Positions 25,770 through 35,158 of a stretch of 64,000 nt of DNA are shown in pieces. Every line of letters starts with the position of its first letter. Within the stretch, counting starts at the first letter, position 1. Source of the stretch: CBFFRJ01 sp051486985 (lineage in GTDB: Bacteria > Pseudomonadota > Gammaproteobacteria > Enterobacterales > Enterobacteriaceae); assembly GCF_051486985.1 (NCBI RefSeq), contig NZ_JAHVDV010000027.1, positions 9,211 through 73,210 on the forward strand. Reading direction: 5' to 3'. The notes under the pieces are model-generated. The model made no database searches. It saw only the letters and a list, made by a program, of their open reading frames with translations, and was not told the DNA's origin. The translations under genes were made by a program, and so were the position numbers.

Positions 25770-25904
25770 GGAAGGTCCTTTTTTGAGTGTGTAGACGCCA
25801 TAAATGTTATAGCAAACAGGCGAGTACAATGCTGCTGAAAAAAAACCGCCACGCTCAACTTTCAGAAAATTAATATATTTATTTGTTGTATGTTTCTTTA
25901 TTAA

Positions 25905-25936
25905 CGCTGCCGATGCCCTGGTGGGCACCGGCAGCG
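25905..25936 (-). terminator. Terminator of the DppA-like gene
   Basis: CGCTGCCG-A-TGCCC, loop TGGT, GGGCA-C-CGGCAGCG make a 13-pair stem with a single mismatch immediately after the stop at 25942. The following minus-strand sequence is T/A-rich. Confidence 0.85.
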
Positions 25937-25941
25937 TTAGC

Positions 25942-27537
25942 TTATTTATTAACATCTACCTGATAGAAAATATGTTTACCAAAGGGGTCGACTTCATATC
26001 CGGTGACCTCTTTGCGAACCGGTTCGAATATAGTGGAGTGAGCAATCATGACGGCGGGCATTTCGTCATGCATCATCTGCTGCGCTTGTTTGTATAACGT
26101 CACGCGCTTGTCATGATCGGTAATGGCTTTTGCCTCATTGATAAGCTTATCAAAGGCCTGATTACACCATTTTGCCGAGTTTGAACCGCCGTCTGCCGAC
26201 TGGCAGGTAAACAGTGGACCAAAGAAGTTATCCGGGTCGCCGGTCGCCGTGGTCCAGCCCATGAGGGCGGCCTGGTGCTCACCGCTTTTTACCCGTTTTA
26301 AATATTCACCCCATTCGTAGGTGACGACTTTTGCATTGACTCCCACTTTCGCCCAGTCTGCCTGAATCATCTCCGCCATGCGTTTAGCATTTGGGTTGTA
26401 GGGGCGCTGAACCGGCATAGCCCACAAATCGATGGTCGTGCCCTCCGGCAATCCGGCTTCTTTCAGCAACGCTTTCGCTTTCTCGGGATCGTAAGGATAA
26501 TCCTGCAATTCGCTGTCAGCGCTCCAGACACCCGGCGGTAAAAGATTTTTTGCCGCCGTGCCGGTCCCCTGGAAAACCGCGTTAATAATGGCCGGTTTGT
26601 TGATGGCCAGCGCCAGTGCCTGGCGCACTTTCACGTTGTCCAGCGGGGCTTTTTGCGTATTGAAGGCGAGGAAACCAGTGTTCAGTCCGGCTTTGCTCAT
26701 GAGCGTTATATCTTTGTTTTCTTTCAGCCGTGGTAAATCAGCCGGATTAGGGAATGGCATAACCTGACATTCGTTTTTCTCAAGCTTCGCCACACGCACT
26801 GAGGCATCCGGGGTAATACTGAACACCAGGCGATCAATCTTCGCTTTGCCCTGCCAGTATTCAGGGAAAGCGGTAAACAGAATGCGGGAGTCTTTCTGGT
26901 ACTGTGCCAGCTTAAACGGCCCGGTCCCGATCGGTTCCATATCCACCTTTTCAGGTGTTCCGGCTTTTAGCATCGCATCCGCATATTCCGCCGACAATAT
27001 AGAGGCGAAATACCAGGCCAGGTCCGGTACAAAAGGCGCTTCCGGGTGGGCCAGGGTGAAGCGCACGGTATTATCATCGACCTTGTCAATCGCGGTAATC
27101 AGCTTGCCGAACTCAAGGCTTTCGAAGTTGGAGTAGTTACCGTTAGAGACATTGTGATACGGGTGTTTAGGGTCTTTCTGACGCATGAACGAGAAAATGA
27201 CATCATCGGCATTAAAATCCCGCGATGGCGTAAAGAATTTATTGCTCTGGAACTTCACCCCTTTACGCAAATGGAAGGTATACACCTTGCCGTCTTCGCT
27301 GACGTCCCAGCGTTCTGCCAGGCTCGGCTGAAGGTCGGTTGTGCCGGCTTTAAAATCCACCAGCCGGTTGTAAACCGGTACGGCACTGGCATCCACGCTG
27401 GTGCCCGAGGTGTAAAGCTGCGGGTTGAAATTTTCCGGACTTCCTTCGGAGCAGTAGACCAGTGTTTTCGCTGCCACAGAGGAACTCACCGCTAATGCCA
27501 TCAGGGTCAATGCAACTGTTGTCTGTTTGCGAGTCAT
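25942..27537 (-). CDS. DppA-like periplasmic peptide-binding protein
   Basis: The 531-residue protein has a signal peptide (MTRKQTTVALTLMALAVSSSVAA) and is a clear paralogue of DppA, the dipeptide-binding protein (KTLVYCSEGSPENFNPQLYT, PIGTGPFKL, AMPVQRPYNPNAKRMAEMIQ). No dppBCDF permease genes are near, so it probably feeds a permease encoded elsewhere. ATG 27537 has AGGA upstream. It is divergent from a PepT-like aminopeptidase across 117 bases, which points to shared use in peptide uptake and breakdown. DppA itself is normally next to dppBCDF; this is therefore not called dppA. Confidence 0.88.
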   Translation of the reverse strand: MTRKQTTVALTLMALAVSSSVAAKTLVYCSEGSPENFNPQLYTSGTSVDASAVPVYNRLVDFKAGTTDLQPSLAERWDVSEDGKVYTFHLRKGVKFQSNKFFTPSRDFNADDVIFSFMRQKDPKHPYHNVSNGNYSNFESLEFGKLITAIDKVDDNTVRFTLAHPEAPFVPDLAWYFASILSAEYADAMLKAGTPEKVDMEPIGTGPFKLAQYQKDSRILFTAFPEYWQGKAKIDRLVFSITPDASVRVAKLEKNECQVMPFPNPADLPRLKENKDITLMSKAGLNTGFLAFNTQKAPLDNVKVRQALALAINKPAIINAVFQGTGTAAKNLLPPGVWSADSELQDYPYDPEKAKALLKEAGLPEGTTIDLWAMPVQRPYNPNAKRMAEMIQADWAKVGVNAKVVTYEWGEYLKRVKSGEHQAALMGWTTATGDPDNFFGPLFTCQSADGGSNSAKWCNQAFDKLINEAKAITDHDKRVTLYKQAQQMMHDEMPAVMIAHSTIFEPVRKEVTGYEVDPFGKHIFYQVDVNK

Positions 27538-27654
27538 CTTTTTTCCTGTCGTTTTTTGTCCATGTGCCAAATAGTGCTTGTCGTTTTCCCTTCCATAAAT
27601 AACATTAAAGTAATATTGCAAGCACCTGATTAGTCAAATAAAGAAGGATTCACT

Positions 27655-28884
27655 ATGACATCGCCGCTCTCCAGTCAATTAACGCAACGCTTCTTTCGCT
27701 ATCTCGCCATCACCAGTCAGAGTGACGCCAGTGCTACCACACTGCCTACCACATCAGGGCAATTCGAGATGGCGCGCACCCTGGCGCAGGAGCTACAGGC
27801 TCTGGGTTTAGAGGAGATCGTACTGGATGAGCACGCAACGGTAACCGCGGTAAAAAGGGGGACGGTTGCCGGTGCGCCGCGCGTCGGTTTTATCACGCAT
27901 ATTGACACCGTTGACGTCGGATTATCGCCGGATATTCATCCACAAATTCTCCGTTTTGAAGGCGATGATCTTTGTCTTAATCAGGAGAAAGGCATCTGGT
28001 TGCGGACAAACGAACACCCGGAGATCCTTGCCTACCCCGGTGAGGAGATCATTTTCAGTGATGGCACCAGCGTACTCGGCGCAGATAACAAAGCGGCCGT
28101 AACGGTGGTGATGCAGCTTTTAGAGAATCTGACTCCTGCTGACCGACATGGCGATATTGTGGTTGCGTTTGTGCCGGATGAAGAGGTTGGGCTGCGGGGG
28201 GCTAAGGCGCTGGATCTGAAACGGTTCGATGTCGACTTTGCCTGGACCATCGACTGCTGCGAGAAGGGTGAAATCGTTTATGAAAACTTCAATGCCGCCT
28301 CTGCCACCGTCCATTTTACCGGCGTGACGGCGCACCCGATGTCTGCCAAAGGTGTACTGGTGAACCCGCTTTTGATGGCGATGGACTACATTAGCCATTT
28401 CGACCGCCAGCAGACCCCGGAGAACACCGAAGGGCGCGAAGGCTACGTCTGGTTTAATGGTATGGAGGCCGTTCAGGGGCATGCGAAACTGAGCGCCAGC
28501 ATCCGCGATTTTGACCTTACCCGCTTTGAACAGCGTAAAGCAGAGATGCGGGACGTTGCGCAGAAAATTGCCCTGCAGCATCCAACGGCCCGCGTGGAGA
28601 TAGACATCACCGATATTTACAGCAACATCAGCAATGCGCTTGGCGAAGACCGTCGCGCTGTGGATCTGCTGTTTACGGCGATGGCGTCGCTGGGTATCAC
28701 CCCGAAACCGACGCCGATGCGCGGCGGTACCGATGGTGCGGCGCTCTCCGCCAAAGGCTTACTGACGCCAAACTTCTTCACGGGCGCCCACAACTTTCAT
28801 TCGCCGTTTGAGTTCCTGCCCGTGAAGTCCTTCGAAGCATCTTATGAGGTGGCCCGAGCGCTGTGTCTGCTGGCTGCCCGTTAA
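27655..28884 (+). CDS. pepT: PepT-like tripeptide aminopeptidase
   Basis: The 409-residue enzyme is an M20B metallopeptidase like peptidase T, which removes the N-terminal residue from tripeptides. Metal-binding and catalytic motifs are intact: GFITHIDTVD, the GADNKAAV segment, VPDEEVG with the catalytic Glu pair, DCCEKGEIVYE, and GAHNFHSPFEF near the end. GAAGGA precedes ATG 27655. Because E. coli pepT sits next to potABCD, this is probably a second copy or a PepT-like paralogue. It is divergent from the DppA-like gene and overlaps tehB's stop by four bases, convergent. Confidence 0.85.
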   Translation: MTSPLSSQLTQRFFRYLAITSQSDASATTLPTTSGQFEMARTLAQELQALGLEEIVLDEHATVTAVKRGTVAGAPRVGFITHIDTVDVGLSPDIHPQILRFEGDDLCLNQEKGIWLRTNEHPEILAYPGEEIIFSDGTSVLGADNKAAVTVVMQLLENLTPADRHGDIVVAFVPDEEVGLRGAKALDLKRFDVDFAWTIDCCEKGEIVYENFNAASATVHFTGVTAHPMSAKGVLVNPLLMAMDYISHFDRQQTPENTEGREGYVWFNGMEAVQGHAKLSASIRDFDLTRFEQRKAEMRDVAQKIALQHPTARVEIDITDIYSNISNALGEDRRAVDLLFTAMASLGITPKPTPMRGGTDGAALSAKGLLTPNFFTGAHNFHSPFEFLPVKSFEASYEVARALCLLAAR

Positions 28885-29474
28885 GGCTTGCGGGCAAGCA
28901 GGGTCGCAAAGCGCAGCTTTATACGGTTCCCGTTGACGTCGGTGCGGTGAAGCTCGCCGACGTCTTCGTTGTACTTAATCATTTCCCATCCGGCGTAATA
29001 GTTGCGCAGTTCGTTCTCTTTAAACGCAAACGGGAAGCCCACCGTACAGGGAAAGTCCGGGGTATCCATCGCCGCCACGATCAGGTTATACCCTCCCGCT
29101 TTTGTGCAACGTTGCATATTAGCAATCAGGCCCGGAATGGTTTTCGCTTCCAGGAACATCAGCACCACAGTGGAGAGAATAAAGTCGTACTCGCCGTCAA
29201 AGGTGAGTGTATTCAGGTCTACCACCGCCGTTTGCAGGTGGGTTAACCCCTCTTCCTGCCGGATGCGTTCCATATTACTGATGCCCGCCGGGTTCTTATC
29301 CCACGCTGTTACATCATAACCCTTTGCCGCCAGAAAGAGACTGTTGCGGCCACTGCCACAACCCAGGTCCAGCGTTTTACCAGGAGGCACGAATTTTACG
29401 GCATTCAGCACCTCAGAATGGGTACGGGTTAAGCCATATTTCTCAGTGAAGTAATTGTCATCAAAAGGTGTCAT
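28881..29474 (-). CDS. tehB: TehB, SAM-dependent methyltransferase (tellurite resistance)
   Basis: The 197-residue protein equals E. coli TehB in length and matches it closely. It has the SAM-binding glycine motif LDLGCGSGRNSLFLAAKGYDV and the conserved TVVLMFLEAKTIPGLIANMQ region. TehB methylates tellurite and some selenium compounds in the cytosol. In E. coli it forms an operon with the membrane protein TehA; here no tehA is present and the gene stands alone upstream of the convergent PepT-like gene. The family also includes enzymes whose natural substrate is not tellurite. Confidence 0.93.
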   Translation of the reverse strand: MTPFDDNYFTEKYGLTRTHSEVLNAVKFVPPGKTLDLGCGSGRNSLFLAAKGYDVTAWDKNPAGISNMERIRQEEGLTHLQTAVVDLNTLTFDGEYDFILSTVVLMFLEAKTIPGLIANMQRCTKAGGYNLIVAAMDTPDFPCTVGFPFAFKENELRNYYAGWEMIKYNEDVGELHRTDVNGNRIKLRFATLLARKP

Positions 29475-29609
29475 CAGAAATCCTTGTTTAACGAAAAGCG
29501 GTGTGTAATTAAAAGTTGCATTTAATATGCATTTTATTGGTTTTCATATTCAATAGCCAGTATCGCAAAGTTTGCTACGTTTATCGTTGGCAAACAGTGG
29601 AAATGAACC

Positions 29610-30590
29610 ATGAAAAAATATCGACTCAGTGATGAGCGCCGCGCGTTCAGCTATCACCTTAATGGTGAGAAACAGAGTGTCACGTTACAGCAGATTATTG
29701 CGGTCGCCGATTTCGGCGATGTTACGGCCGGTACGGCTGGCGGTTGGGTAGAGGATGAAAACGTGCTTTCCCAGGACGGTACGTGCTGGATTTATGACGT
29801 CAACAGCCTGGTGTTTGCCGGTGCCAGGGTAAGCGGTTATGCCCGTCTGACTCAGCCCTGTGTCGTCTGTCATGAGGTTCTCATTGAAGATAATGCCTGG
29901 ATTGATAGCTGTCAGTTAAGTCATGGTGCGAGAATAAGTGACAACGTCACCGTTCAGGCGTCGACGGTGCGCGGTGCCTGCCATCTTTTTGGCGATGCCC
30001 GCATTCTGCATGGCAGTGAAATTATCGCCGCTAAAGGGTTAACCCTGGACAGTGAACAGATGCTGCAAATTTATGATCGTGCAACGCTTACCCACACGCG
30101 GGTCCTTCACCAGGCACAAATTTATGGTGATGCCATGCTGAACTACGCGTTTGTGGAGCACCGTGCTGAGGTGTTTGATTATGCCATTCTGGATGGTAAT
30201 GATCTTAACGATGTCTGGGTGTGCGACTGCGCCAAAGTTTATGGTCACGCGCGAATTACGGCCGGTCGCGAAGAGGATGCGATCCCTACCTTACGTTACA
30301 GTTCACAGGTGGCAGAACATGCCGTCATTGAAGGCAATGTTGTCCTTAAGCATCACGTGCTGGTAGGCGGACACGCGAGGCTTGAGGGTGGCCCCGTTCT
30401 GTTAGATGAAGATGTCGTGATTCAGGGAAACGCGTGCGTCAGGGGAAATGTGATTATCGAGCATCATATTGAAGTCACCGATGACGCCTGCATTCAGGGG
30501 CTGGAGGGCGAGCAAATTTTACTGCGGGGCAGAAAGGTCATTAATGGCATGCAGCATATTACCCGCACGCCGGTTGCCGGACTACTCTGA
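29610..30590 (+). CDS. ydcK: YdcK, left-handed beta-helix repeat protein
   Basis: The 326-residue protein matches E. coli YdcK in length and sequence. It is built from hexapeptide-like repeats (for example VLIEDNAWIDSC, ARISDNVTVQAS, AVIEGNVVLKHH) that form a left-handed beta-helix as in bacterial acyltransferases, but no catalytic activity is known. It stands divergent to tehB and its last nine bases overlap rimL on the other strand. ATG 29610 follows an AT-rich leader with GGAA. Confidence 0.93.
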   Translation: MKKYRLSDERRAFSYHLNGEKQSVTLQQIIAVADFGDVTAGTAGGWVEDENVLSQDGTCWIYDVNSLVFAGARVSGYARLTQPCVVCHEVLIEDNAWIDSCQLSHGARISDNVTVQASTVRGACHLFGDARILHGSEIIAAKGLTLDSEQMLQIYDRATLTHTRVLHQAQIYGDAMLNYAFVEHRAEVFDYAILDGNDLNDVWVCDCAKVYGHARITAGREEDAIPTLRYSSQVAEHAVIEGNVVLKHHVLVGGHARLEGGPVLLDEDVVIQGNACVRGNVIIEHHIEVTDDACIQGLEGEQILLRGRKVINGMQHITRTPVAGLL

Positions 30591-31136
30591 CGCTGGCGTG
30601 ACGATACGCGCGTAGATATTTTGATCGCAGAAAGCGCCGTTAAGGAATTCAGCCTGTCGCAGGCAACCTTCCAGAATAAAGCCGTTGCGTAGCGCCACCC
30701 GATTACTGGCTGCATTCGCTACCCGGCATTTGATGACAAAACGGCGAATATCACCACGGCTGGCGTAAAAGGCGATCACTGCCTGTAACGAGGCGGATAT
30801 TATCCCCTGCCGCTGATAATCCTGGTCAAGCCAGTAACCGATGTAACCCGTCTTATTGGTGGGCTCAATGGCGTTAAAAGAGAGCACCCCTACCAGTATG
30901 TTGTCTTTCAGGATAACAAACATTTTTGCGTAGCCACGCTGGTGCAGTAGCATATTGCTCTGCGCCGTCTGGCGGCTCTGTTCTACAGAGGTCACATACT
31001 GGGGCCAGTCGAGGAAATGCTGAAGCCACGCTTTATTCTTAATAATCAGTTGATGCAGGTCGTGAACAAAATGTTCGTCGATAGCCTGCAACTCCAGGTG
31101 CTCGTCTACCACAATTAAACTGTCGTTTAACGTCAT
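30582..31136 (-). CDS. rimL: Ribosomal protein L12 N-acetyltransferase RimL
   Basis: The 184-residue GNAT enzyme matches E. coli RimL, which acetylates the N-terminal serine of ribosomal protein L12 to give L7. The acetyl-CoA motif IGYWLDQDYQRQGIISASLQ and the RFVIKCRVANAASNRVALRN segment are clear. Two adjacent ATGs are available (31139 and 31136); the second has better distance from AGGA. It is 48 bases from the opgD stop, separated by a hairpin. E. coli has ydcH between opgD and rimL; that small gene is missing here. Confidence 0.94.
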   Translation of the reverse strand: MTLNDSLIVVDEHLELQAIDEHFVHDLHQLIIKNKAWLQHFLDWPQYVTSVEQSRQTAQSNMLLHQRGYAKMFVILKDNILVGVLSFNAIEPTNKTGYIGYWLDQDYQRQGIISASLQAVIAFYASRGDIRRFVIKCRVANAASNRVALRNGFILEGCLRQAEFLNGAFCDQNIYARIVTPASE

Positions 31137-31154
31137 CATCTCTTCCTGTTACTC

Positions 31155-31178
31155 ACCCTCCCTCTGCCGAGGGAGGGT
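31155..31178 (-). terminator. opgD-rimL hairpin
   Basis: ACCCTCCCTC and GAGGGAGGGT form a perfect ten-base stem with loop TGCC in the short gap downstream of opgD. No long T run follows, so it may only attenuate transcription into rimL. Confidence 0.6.
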
Positions 31179-31184
31179 TCTGGA

Positions 31185-32840
31185 TTAGCGCATAATACGG
31201 TCATCGACGTAATTGCGCTTGTCTGGCGCAGGCGGGAAGTAGTGATAAAGCCAGGTTTCACTAATGGCTTCACCCTGGCAACGCAGGAACATGCGCATAT
31301 CGACAGTCTCGGTAGAATCGGAGGTCGGGTACCAGTCAAACTGGATGCGATAACCGTCAAACGGCTCCACGTACAGGATTTCAATCTGTTTCGCTTCACC
31401 ACTGGAGAGGGTAATCACTGGTTCAATTCCGCGAGGTGCCGCCCCTTTCAGATCGCCGCCGACAAAATCAATTGCAAAACGACGCGCCCATTTTTGTGGG
31501 TAATGTTCCCCCGGCGCCCACCCTTCCGGGAAACCGCCCATGCCGGTACGGGTCGCATACACGCGGGATAACGGCGAGCGTACCGGCGGCATGGCGCTCC
31601 AGTAGAGACGGTACTGGAAGGCAAGGTCATCACCGGCACGCACCGGTTTCTCCGGCTGCCAGAAGCAGACGATATTATCCAGCGTTTCACCGGTGGTCGG
31701 GATTTCCATCAAACCGACCGCACCTTTACCCCATTTGTTACGCGGCTCCACCCAGAGACTGGGACGCTTGTTGTACCAGCCCATAATGTCCTGATAATGG
31801 GTGAAATCACGATCAAGCTGCAGTAACCCAAAGCCCTTCGGGTTGTTGTCCTGATAGGCGTTAAATTGCAGCTTCTGCGGATTATTCAGCGGACGACAGA
31901 TCCACTCACCGTTGCCGGCCCACATGGCGAGGCGGTCCGAATCGTGGATTTGCGGATGGATGGTATCGCACACGCGGCGTTCATTATTGCCACAGCTGAA
32001 CATACTGGTCATGGGGGCGATACCCAGTTGCTTGATGTCTTTACGGGCAAAGAGATGGTTGTCCACCTCCATGATCACCTGGCTCTTCTCGCAGTGGATC
32101 ACGAATTTATAAGCCCCCGTCAGGCTTGGGCTATCCAGCAGCGTGTAGACGGTGAAGGTGGTATCTGACGCTTTCGCGGTTTCAAACCAGAATGAGGTGA
32201 AATCCGGGAACTCTTCCGGGGTGTCGGTGAAGGTATTAATGGCCGCACCACGGGCGGACAAGCCGTACTGATAGGTACTGTCCACGGCGCGGAAATAGCT
32301 TGCGCCGAGGAAAGAGACGATGTCACGACGCGCCAGCTCCGGCGCCTTAAAGGCGCGAAAACCGGCGAACCCCAAATCGCTTTGCCCTTCCAGCTGTTTC
32401 GTATCTACGCCAGCATCGTGGTAATTAAATAATTCAGGGCGGAAATGGATTTCACGCGCCTGCTGCGTCGCCGGGTCGAGTGAGAACATGCGTACACGCC
32501 GACGAAAGCCCATTCCCACATGGAAGAATTGCACGTCCAGTTGACGCTCTTCAACGTTATTCCATAATGAGTGCGCGGCATCATACTGAATACTGTTGTA
32601 AGCCTGCGGGGTCAGGTTGGCGAGCGTGTCCGGCAAAGGACGCGGCGCGCCGCCCCAGGGCTGTTGCGCAAGATCTTTTGCCATTGACTGCAACACGGAA
32701 AAATCGAAACGACGACTTTGACCATCGGCGATACCGGCGTCCGCAGCAAACGCAGCGCGGGAAAAGAGAGAAGCCACGCCTGTCGTTCCGCACGCAGCGG
32801 CCAGCGCCATAGATGCTTTAATAAAACGTCTGCGATTCAT
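31185..32840 (-). CDS. opgD: Periplasmic glucan biosynthesis protein D
   Basis: The 551-residue protein matches OpgD (MdoD), which controls the backbone structure of osmoregulated periplasmic glucans. A Tat signal peptide with the twin-arginine motif RRRFIKAS starts the protein (ATG 32840, E. coli start, equal length). Family blocks such as GMGFRRRVRMFS, PTTGETLDNIVCFWQPE and GMGGFPEGWAPGEH are present. The longer upstream frame has no similarity and is rejected. A minus-strand gene with its own promoter in the 249-base gap on its right. Confidence 0.96.
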   Translation of the reverse strand: MNRRRFIKASMALAAACGTTGVASLFSRAAFAADAGIADGQSRRFDFSVLQSMAKDLAQQPWGGAPRPLPDTLANLTPQAYNSIQYDAAHSLWNNVEERQLDVQFFHVGMGFRRRVRMFSLDPATQQAREIHFRPELFNYHDAGVDTKQLEGQSDLGFAGFRAFKAPELARRDIVSFLGASYFRAVDSTYQYGLSARGAAINTFTDTPEEFPDFTSFWFETAKASDTTFTVYTLLDSPSLTGAYKFVIHCEKSQVIMEVDNHLFARKDIKQLGIAPMTSMFSCGNNERRVCDTIHPQIHDSDRLAMWAGNGEWICRPLNNPQKLQFNAYQDNNPKGFGLLQLDRDFTHYQDIMGWYNKRPSLWVEPRNKWGKGAVGLMEIPTTGETLDNIVCFWQPEKPVRAGDDLAFQYRLYWSAMPPVRSPLSRVYATRTGMGGFPEGWAPGEHYPQKWARRFAIDFVGGDLKGAAPRGIEPVITLSSGEAKQIEILYVEPFDGYRIQFDWYPTSDSTETVDMRMFLRCQGEAISETWLYHYFPPAPDKRNYVDDRIMR

Positions 32841-33036
32841 GCCCTGGAAGTTATCCTTTTGGTCGAAAAATGACATTTCGCGCAACCGCGAAACAGCGAC
32901 TAATTCAGTACATTTATGACCGCACACTGTAGACAAAATCAGTTAAGAATCCAATTGTTGGATGGTGATTATCTGCTCAAAGCGGGAAATATCTTTGTCG
33001 ATCGGAAGAGACCTAATTACAGGTAAAGTTAGGTAT

Positions 33037-33071
33037 AAAAAAAACCCTGCCGGACATCGGACGGCAGGGGT
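33037..33071 (-). terminator. Terminator of the aminotransferase/binding-protein operon
   Basis: CCCTGCCG, a nine-base loop, CGGCAGGG form a perfect eight-base stem, and the minus strand continues with eight T, a classic intrinsic terminator just after the binding-protein stop. Confidence 0.93.
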
Positions 33072-33089
33072 TACAACAGCAAGGCTTTA

Positions 33090-33866
33090 TTATTTGCTGA
33101 CACTAACATCAATGCCTGGGAAGTACTTCTCCGCCAGCGTTTTGATGGTGCCGTCAGCACGTACTTTTTCAATCGCAGCATCAAGCTGCTTTTTGGTGGC
33201 CTCGTCACCTTTACGCAGCCCAAACCCAATCCCGCTGCCAAGGATGGTATCGTCTGACACCGGTTTGCCAATAAAGCCAAACCCCTTGCCCTGCGGCTTG
33301 CTGAGAAAACCTGCCTGGCCTGCCGCAGACATCACCAGCGAGGCGTCAATACGGCCATTGAGCAGATCGCTCCATGCCATATTCTGATCTTTATAAGACA
33401 CCACGATGACACCGTGCTTTTCCCAGTGCTCTTTTGCATAGGTTTCCTGAATGGAACCCTGTAATACGCCGATGGTTTTTCCTTTCAGCCCTTCAGCGGT
33501 CGCCGCCATGCCGTCCCCTGCTTTGCCGACCAGTTGTGATGGAATGCGGTAAATGGGTTGCGTGAAGTCAATGCTCTGGCGACGCTGCCCGGTAATGTTC
33601 ATGGCTGAATTTATGGCATCGTATTTTTTTGCCACCAGACCCGGTATCAATGCATCAAACGAGGTTTCCACCCAGCTACATTTCAGCGCAGCGGCTTTAC
33701 AAATGGCATTGCCAAGCTCGATATCAAAACCCTCAAGCTCGCCGGCCGCATTGCGGCTTTCAAACGGTGGATATTCTGCTTCCAGCCCGTACCGCAGTTG
33801 TGTGGCGGCAAAAGACGATAATGAGCAAAGCATGCCCATGCCCAGACAGAGTGCTTTTACTTTCAC
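33090..33866 (-). CDS. Amino-acid ABC transporter periplasmic binding protein
   Basis: The 258-residue protein has a signal peptide (MKVKALCLGMGMLCSLSSFA) and the family-3 solute-binding fold used for polar and basic amino acids (YPPFESRNAAGELEGFDIEL, RRQSIDFTQPIY, GSGIGFGLRKGDEA). It resembles the ArtJ/HisJ/ArgT group. No permease or ATPase gene is near, so it probably works with a system elsewhere. It lies eleven bases downstream of an aminotransferase gene, and both are followed by a strong terminator, so they form an operon facing a divergent LysR gene. Confidence 0.88.
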   Translation of the reverse strand: MKVKALCLGMGMLCSLSSFAATQLRYGLEAEYPPFESRNAAGELEGFDIELGNAICKAAALKCSWVETSFDALIPGLVAKKYDAINSAMNITGQRRQSIDFTQPIYRIPSQLVGKAGDGMAATAEGLKGKTIGVLQGSIQETYAKEHWEKHGVIVVSYKDQNMAWSDLLNGRIDASLVMSAAGQAGFLSKPQGKGFGFIGKPVSDDTILGSGIGFGLRKGDEATKKQLDAAIEKVRADGTIKTLAEKYFPGIDVSVSK

Positions 33867-33877
33867 GATTACGCTCC

Positions 33878-35047
33878 TTAGCGTGGCTTAACACGACACA
33901 GGGCCTGCGCGCCTGCTCTTAACATCGCCTCATCCTTCGCGAAAGAGAGGCGTATCAATTTGTTATCCGTCCCATCCGTGTAAAACGCTGACAGCGGAAT
34001 GGTGGCCACTCCGTAATCCGTAATGAGTCTTTTCACCATGTCACTGTCGCTTTCGTCACTGAAGTGACGGTAGCTCGCCAGCAGGAAAAACGATCCCGCA
34101 CTCGGCAACAGGTGAAACGGCGAGTCCGCCAGCAGCGTCTGCATCAGGTCACGTTTGCGCTGGTAAAACGCCGCCAGCGAAAGCCAGGTCTGCGCATCAG
34201 ACATGTGGTCGGCGAACGCGTACTGCATGGGCGTATCGGCAGAAAACATGAGGAACTGATGGACCTTTACTATCTCGCCCATCAGTTCGGCGGGAGCCAC
34301 GCAGTAACCTACGCGCCAGCCCGTCACGTGATAGGTTTTACCAAAAGAGGAGACAATCACGCTTCGCTCTGCAAGCTCAGGATGCGTCGCCATGCCATGA
34401 TGCGGCTGTCCGTCAAAAACCACATGTTCGTAAACCTCATCAGACAAAACCACGATATCAGTATTGCGGGTAATCCTCGCAAGCTCGGTTAAGTCATTCC
34501 CGGAGAGAACCTGCCCGCTGGGGTTGTGCGGCGTGTTGATGATTATCATACGCGTGCGTGGCGTAATCGCGGCCCGCACTTCATCCCAGTTTACGGCAAA
34601 GTCCGGCACCGTCAGTTTGATGGCGACCGGCGTAGCGCCCTGCAAGCGCACGATGGGCGCGTAGCTGTCAAACGACGGCTCAAAATAGATGACTTCATCC
34701 CCGGGGTGCACCAGACCGCCGATGGCGGAATAGAGCCCCTGACTGGCGCTGGCGGTGACCAGAATTTCGTTGTCCACATCATAATCGGTACCGTAGAGAT
34801 CACTGATTTTCTGCGCAATCCTGGCTTTCAGCGGTCTCAGCCCGGTCATGGGGGCATACTGGTTATGATCGGCCTGCATCGCCCGGGTGACGGCGGCAAC
34901 CAGTTGCGGATCGCACGGAAAATTGGGTGCCCCCTGCGAGAGATTGATGGCGTTGTGCTGCGCGGAAAGCTGCCCGATAACGGTAAAAATGGTGGTGCCC
35001 ACATCAGGCAGTTTTGAACGGGATGTCACCGGGGTACGCAAAGTCAT
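33878..35047 (-). CDS. PLP aminotransferase, YbdL/methionine-type
   Basis: The 389-residue fold-type I enzyme resembles E. coli YbdL, a methionine/aromatic 2-oxo-acid aminotransferase: TTIFTVIGQLSAQHNAINLS at the start, NQYAPMTGL, NTPHNPSGQV, LSDEVYEHVVF, and the PLP lysine in SSFGKTYHVTGWRVGYC. AAGGAG lies five bases before ATG 35047. It is transcribed with the amino-acid binding protein behind it. Its identity as a second copy beside chromosomal ybdL, and its substrate, are inferred from the family. Confidence 0.88.
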   Translation of the reverse strand: MTLRTPVTSRSKLPDVGTTIFTVIGQLSAQHNAINLSQGAPNFPCDPQLVAAVTRAMQADHNQYAPMTGLRPLKARIAQKISDLYGTDYDVDNEILVTASASQGLYSAIGGLVHPGDEVIYFEPSFDSYAPIVRLQGATPVAIKLTVPDFAVNWDEVRAAITPRTRMIIINTPHNPSGQVLSGNDLTELARITRNTDIVVLSDEVYEHVVFDGQPHHGMATHPELAERSVIVSSFGKTYHVTGWRVGYCVAPAELMGEIVKVHQFLMFSADTPMQYAFADHMSDAQTWLSLAAFYQRKRDLMQTLLADSPFHLLPSAGSFFLLASYRHFSDESDSDMVKRLITDYGVATIPLSAFYTDGTDNKLIRLSFAKDEAMLRAGAQALCRVKPR

Positions 35048-35117
35048 TCTCACTCCTTTTAGTCATAAAGTGCATAACCATTCAAACCAGAAGTGCATTG
35101 AGCGGACAATCGAAATC

Positions 35118-35138
35118 TTGTCATAATAGCTATGACAA
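35118..35138. promoter_or_regulatory. Inverted-repeat operator for the LysR regulator
   Basis: TTGTCATA, a five-base spacer and TATGACAA form a perfect inverted repeat between the divergent aminotransferase and LysR genes, 21 bases before the LysR start. It contains a T-N11-A core as LysR-type regulators prefer. Confidence 0.7.
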
Positions 35139-35158
35139 AAACGCATACCGGAGTCGCC

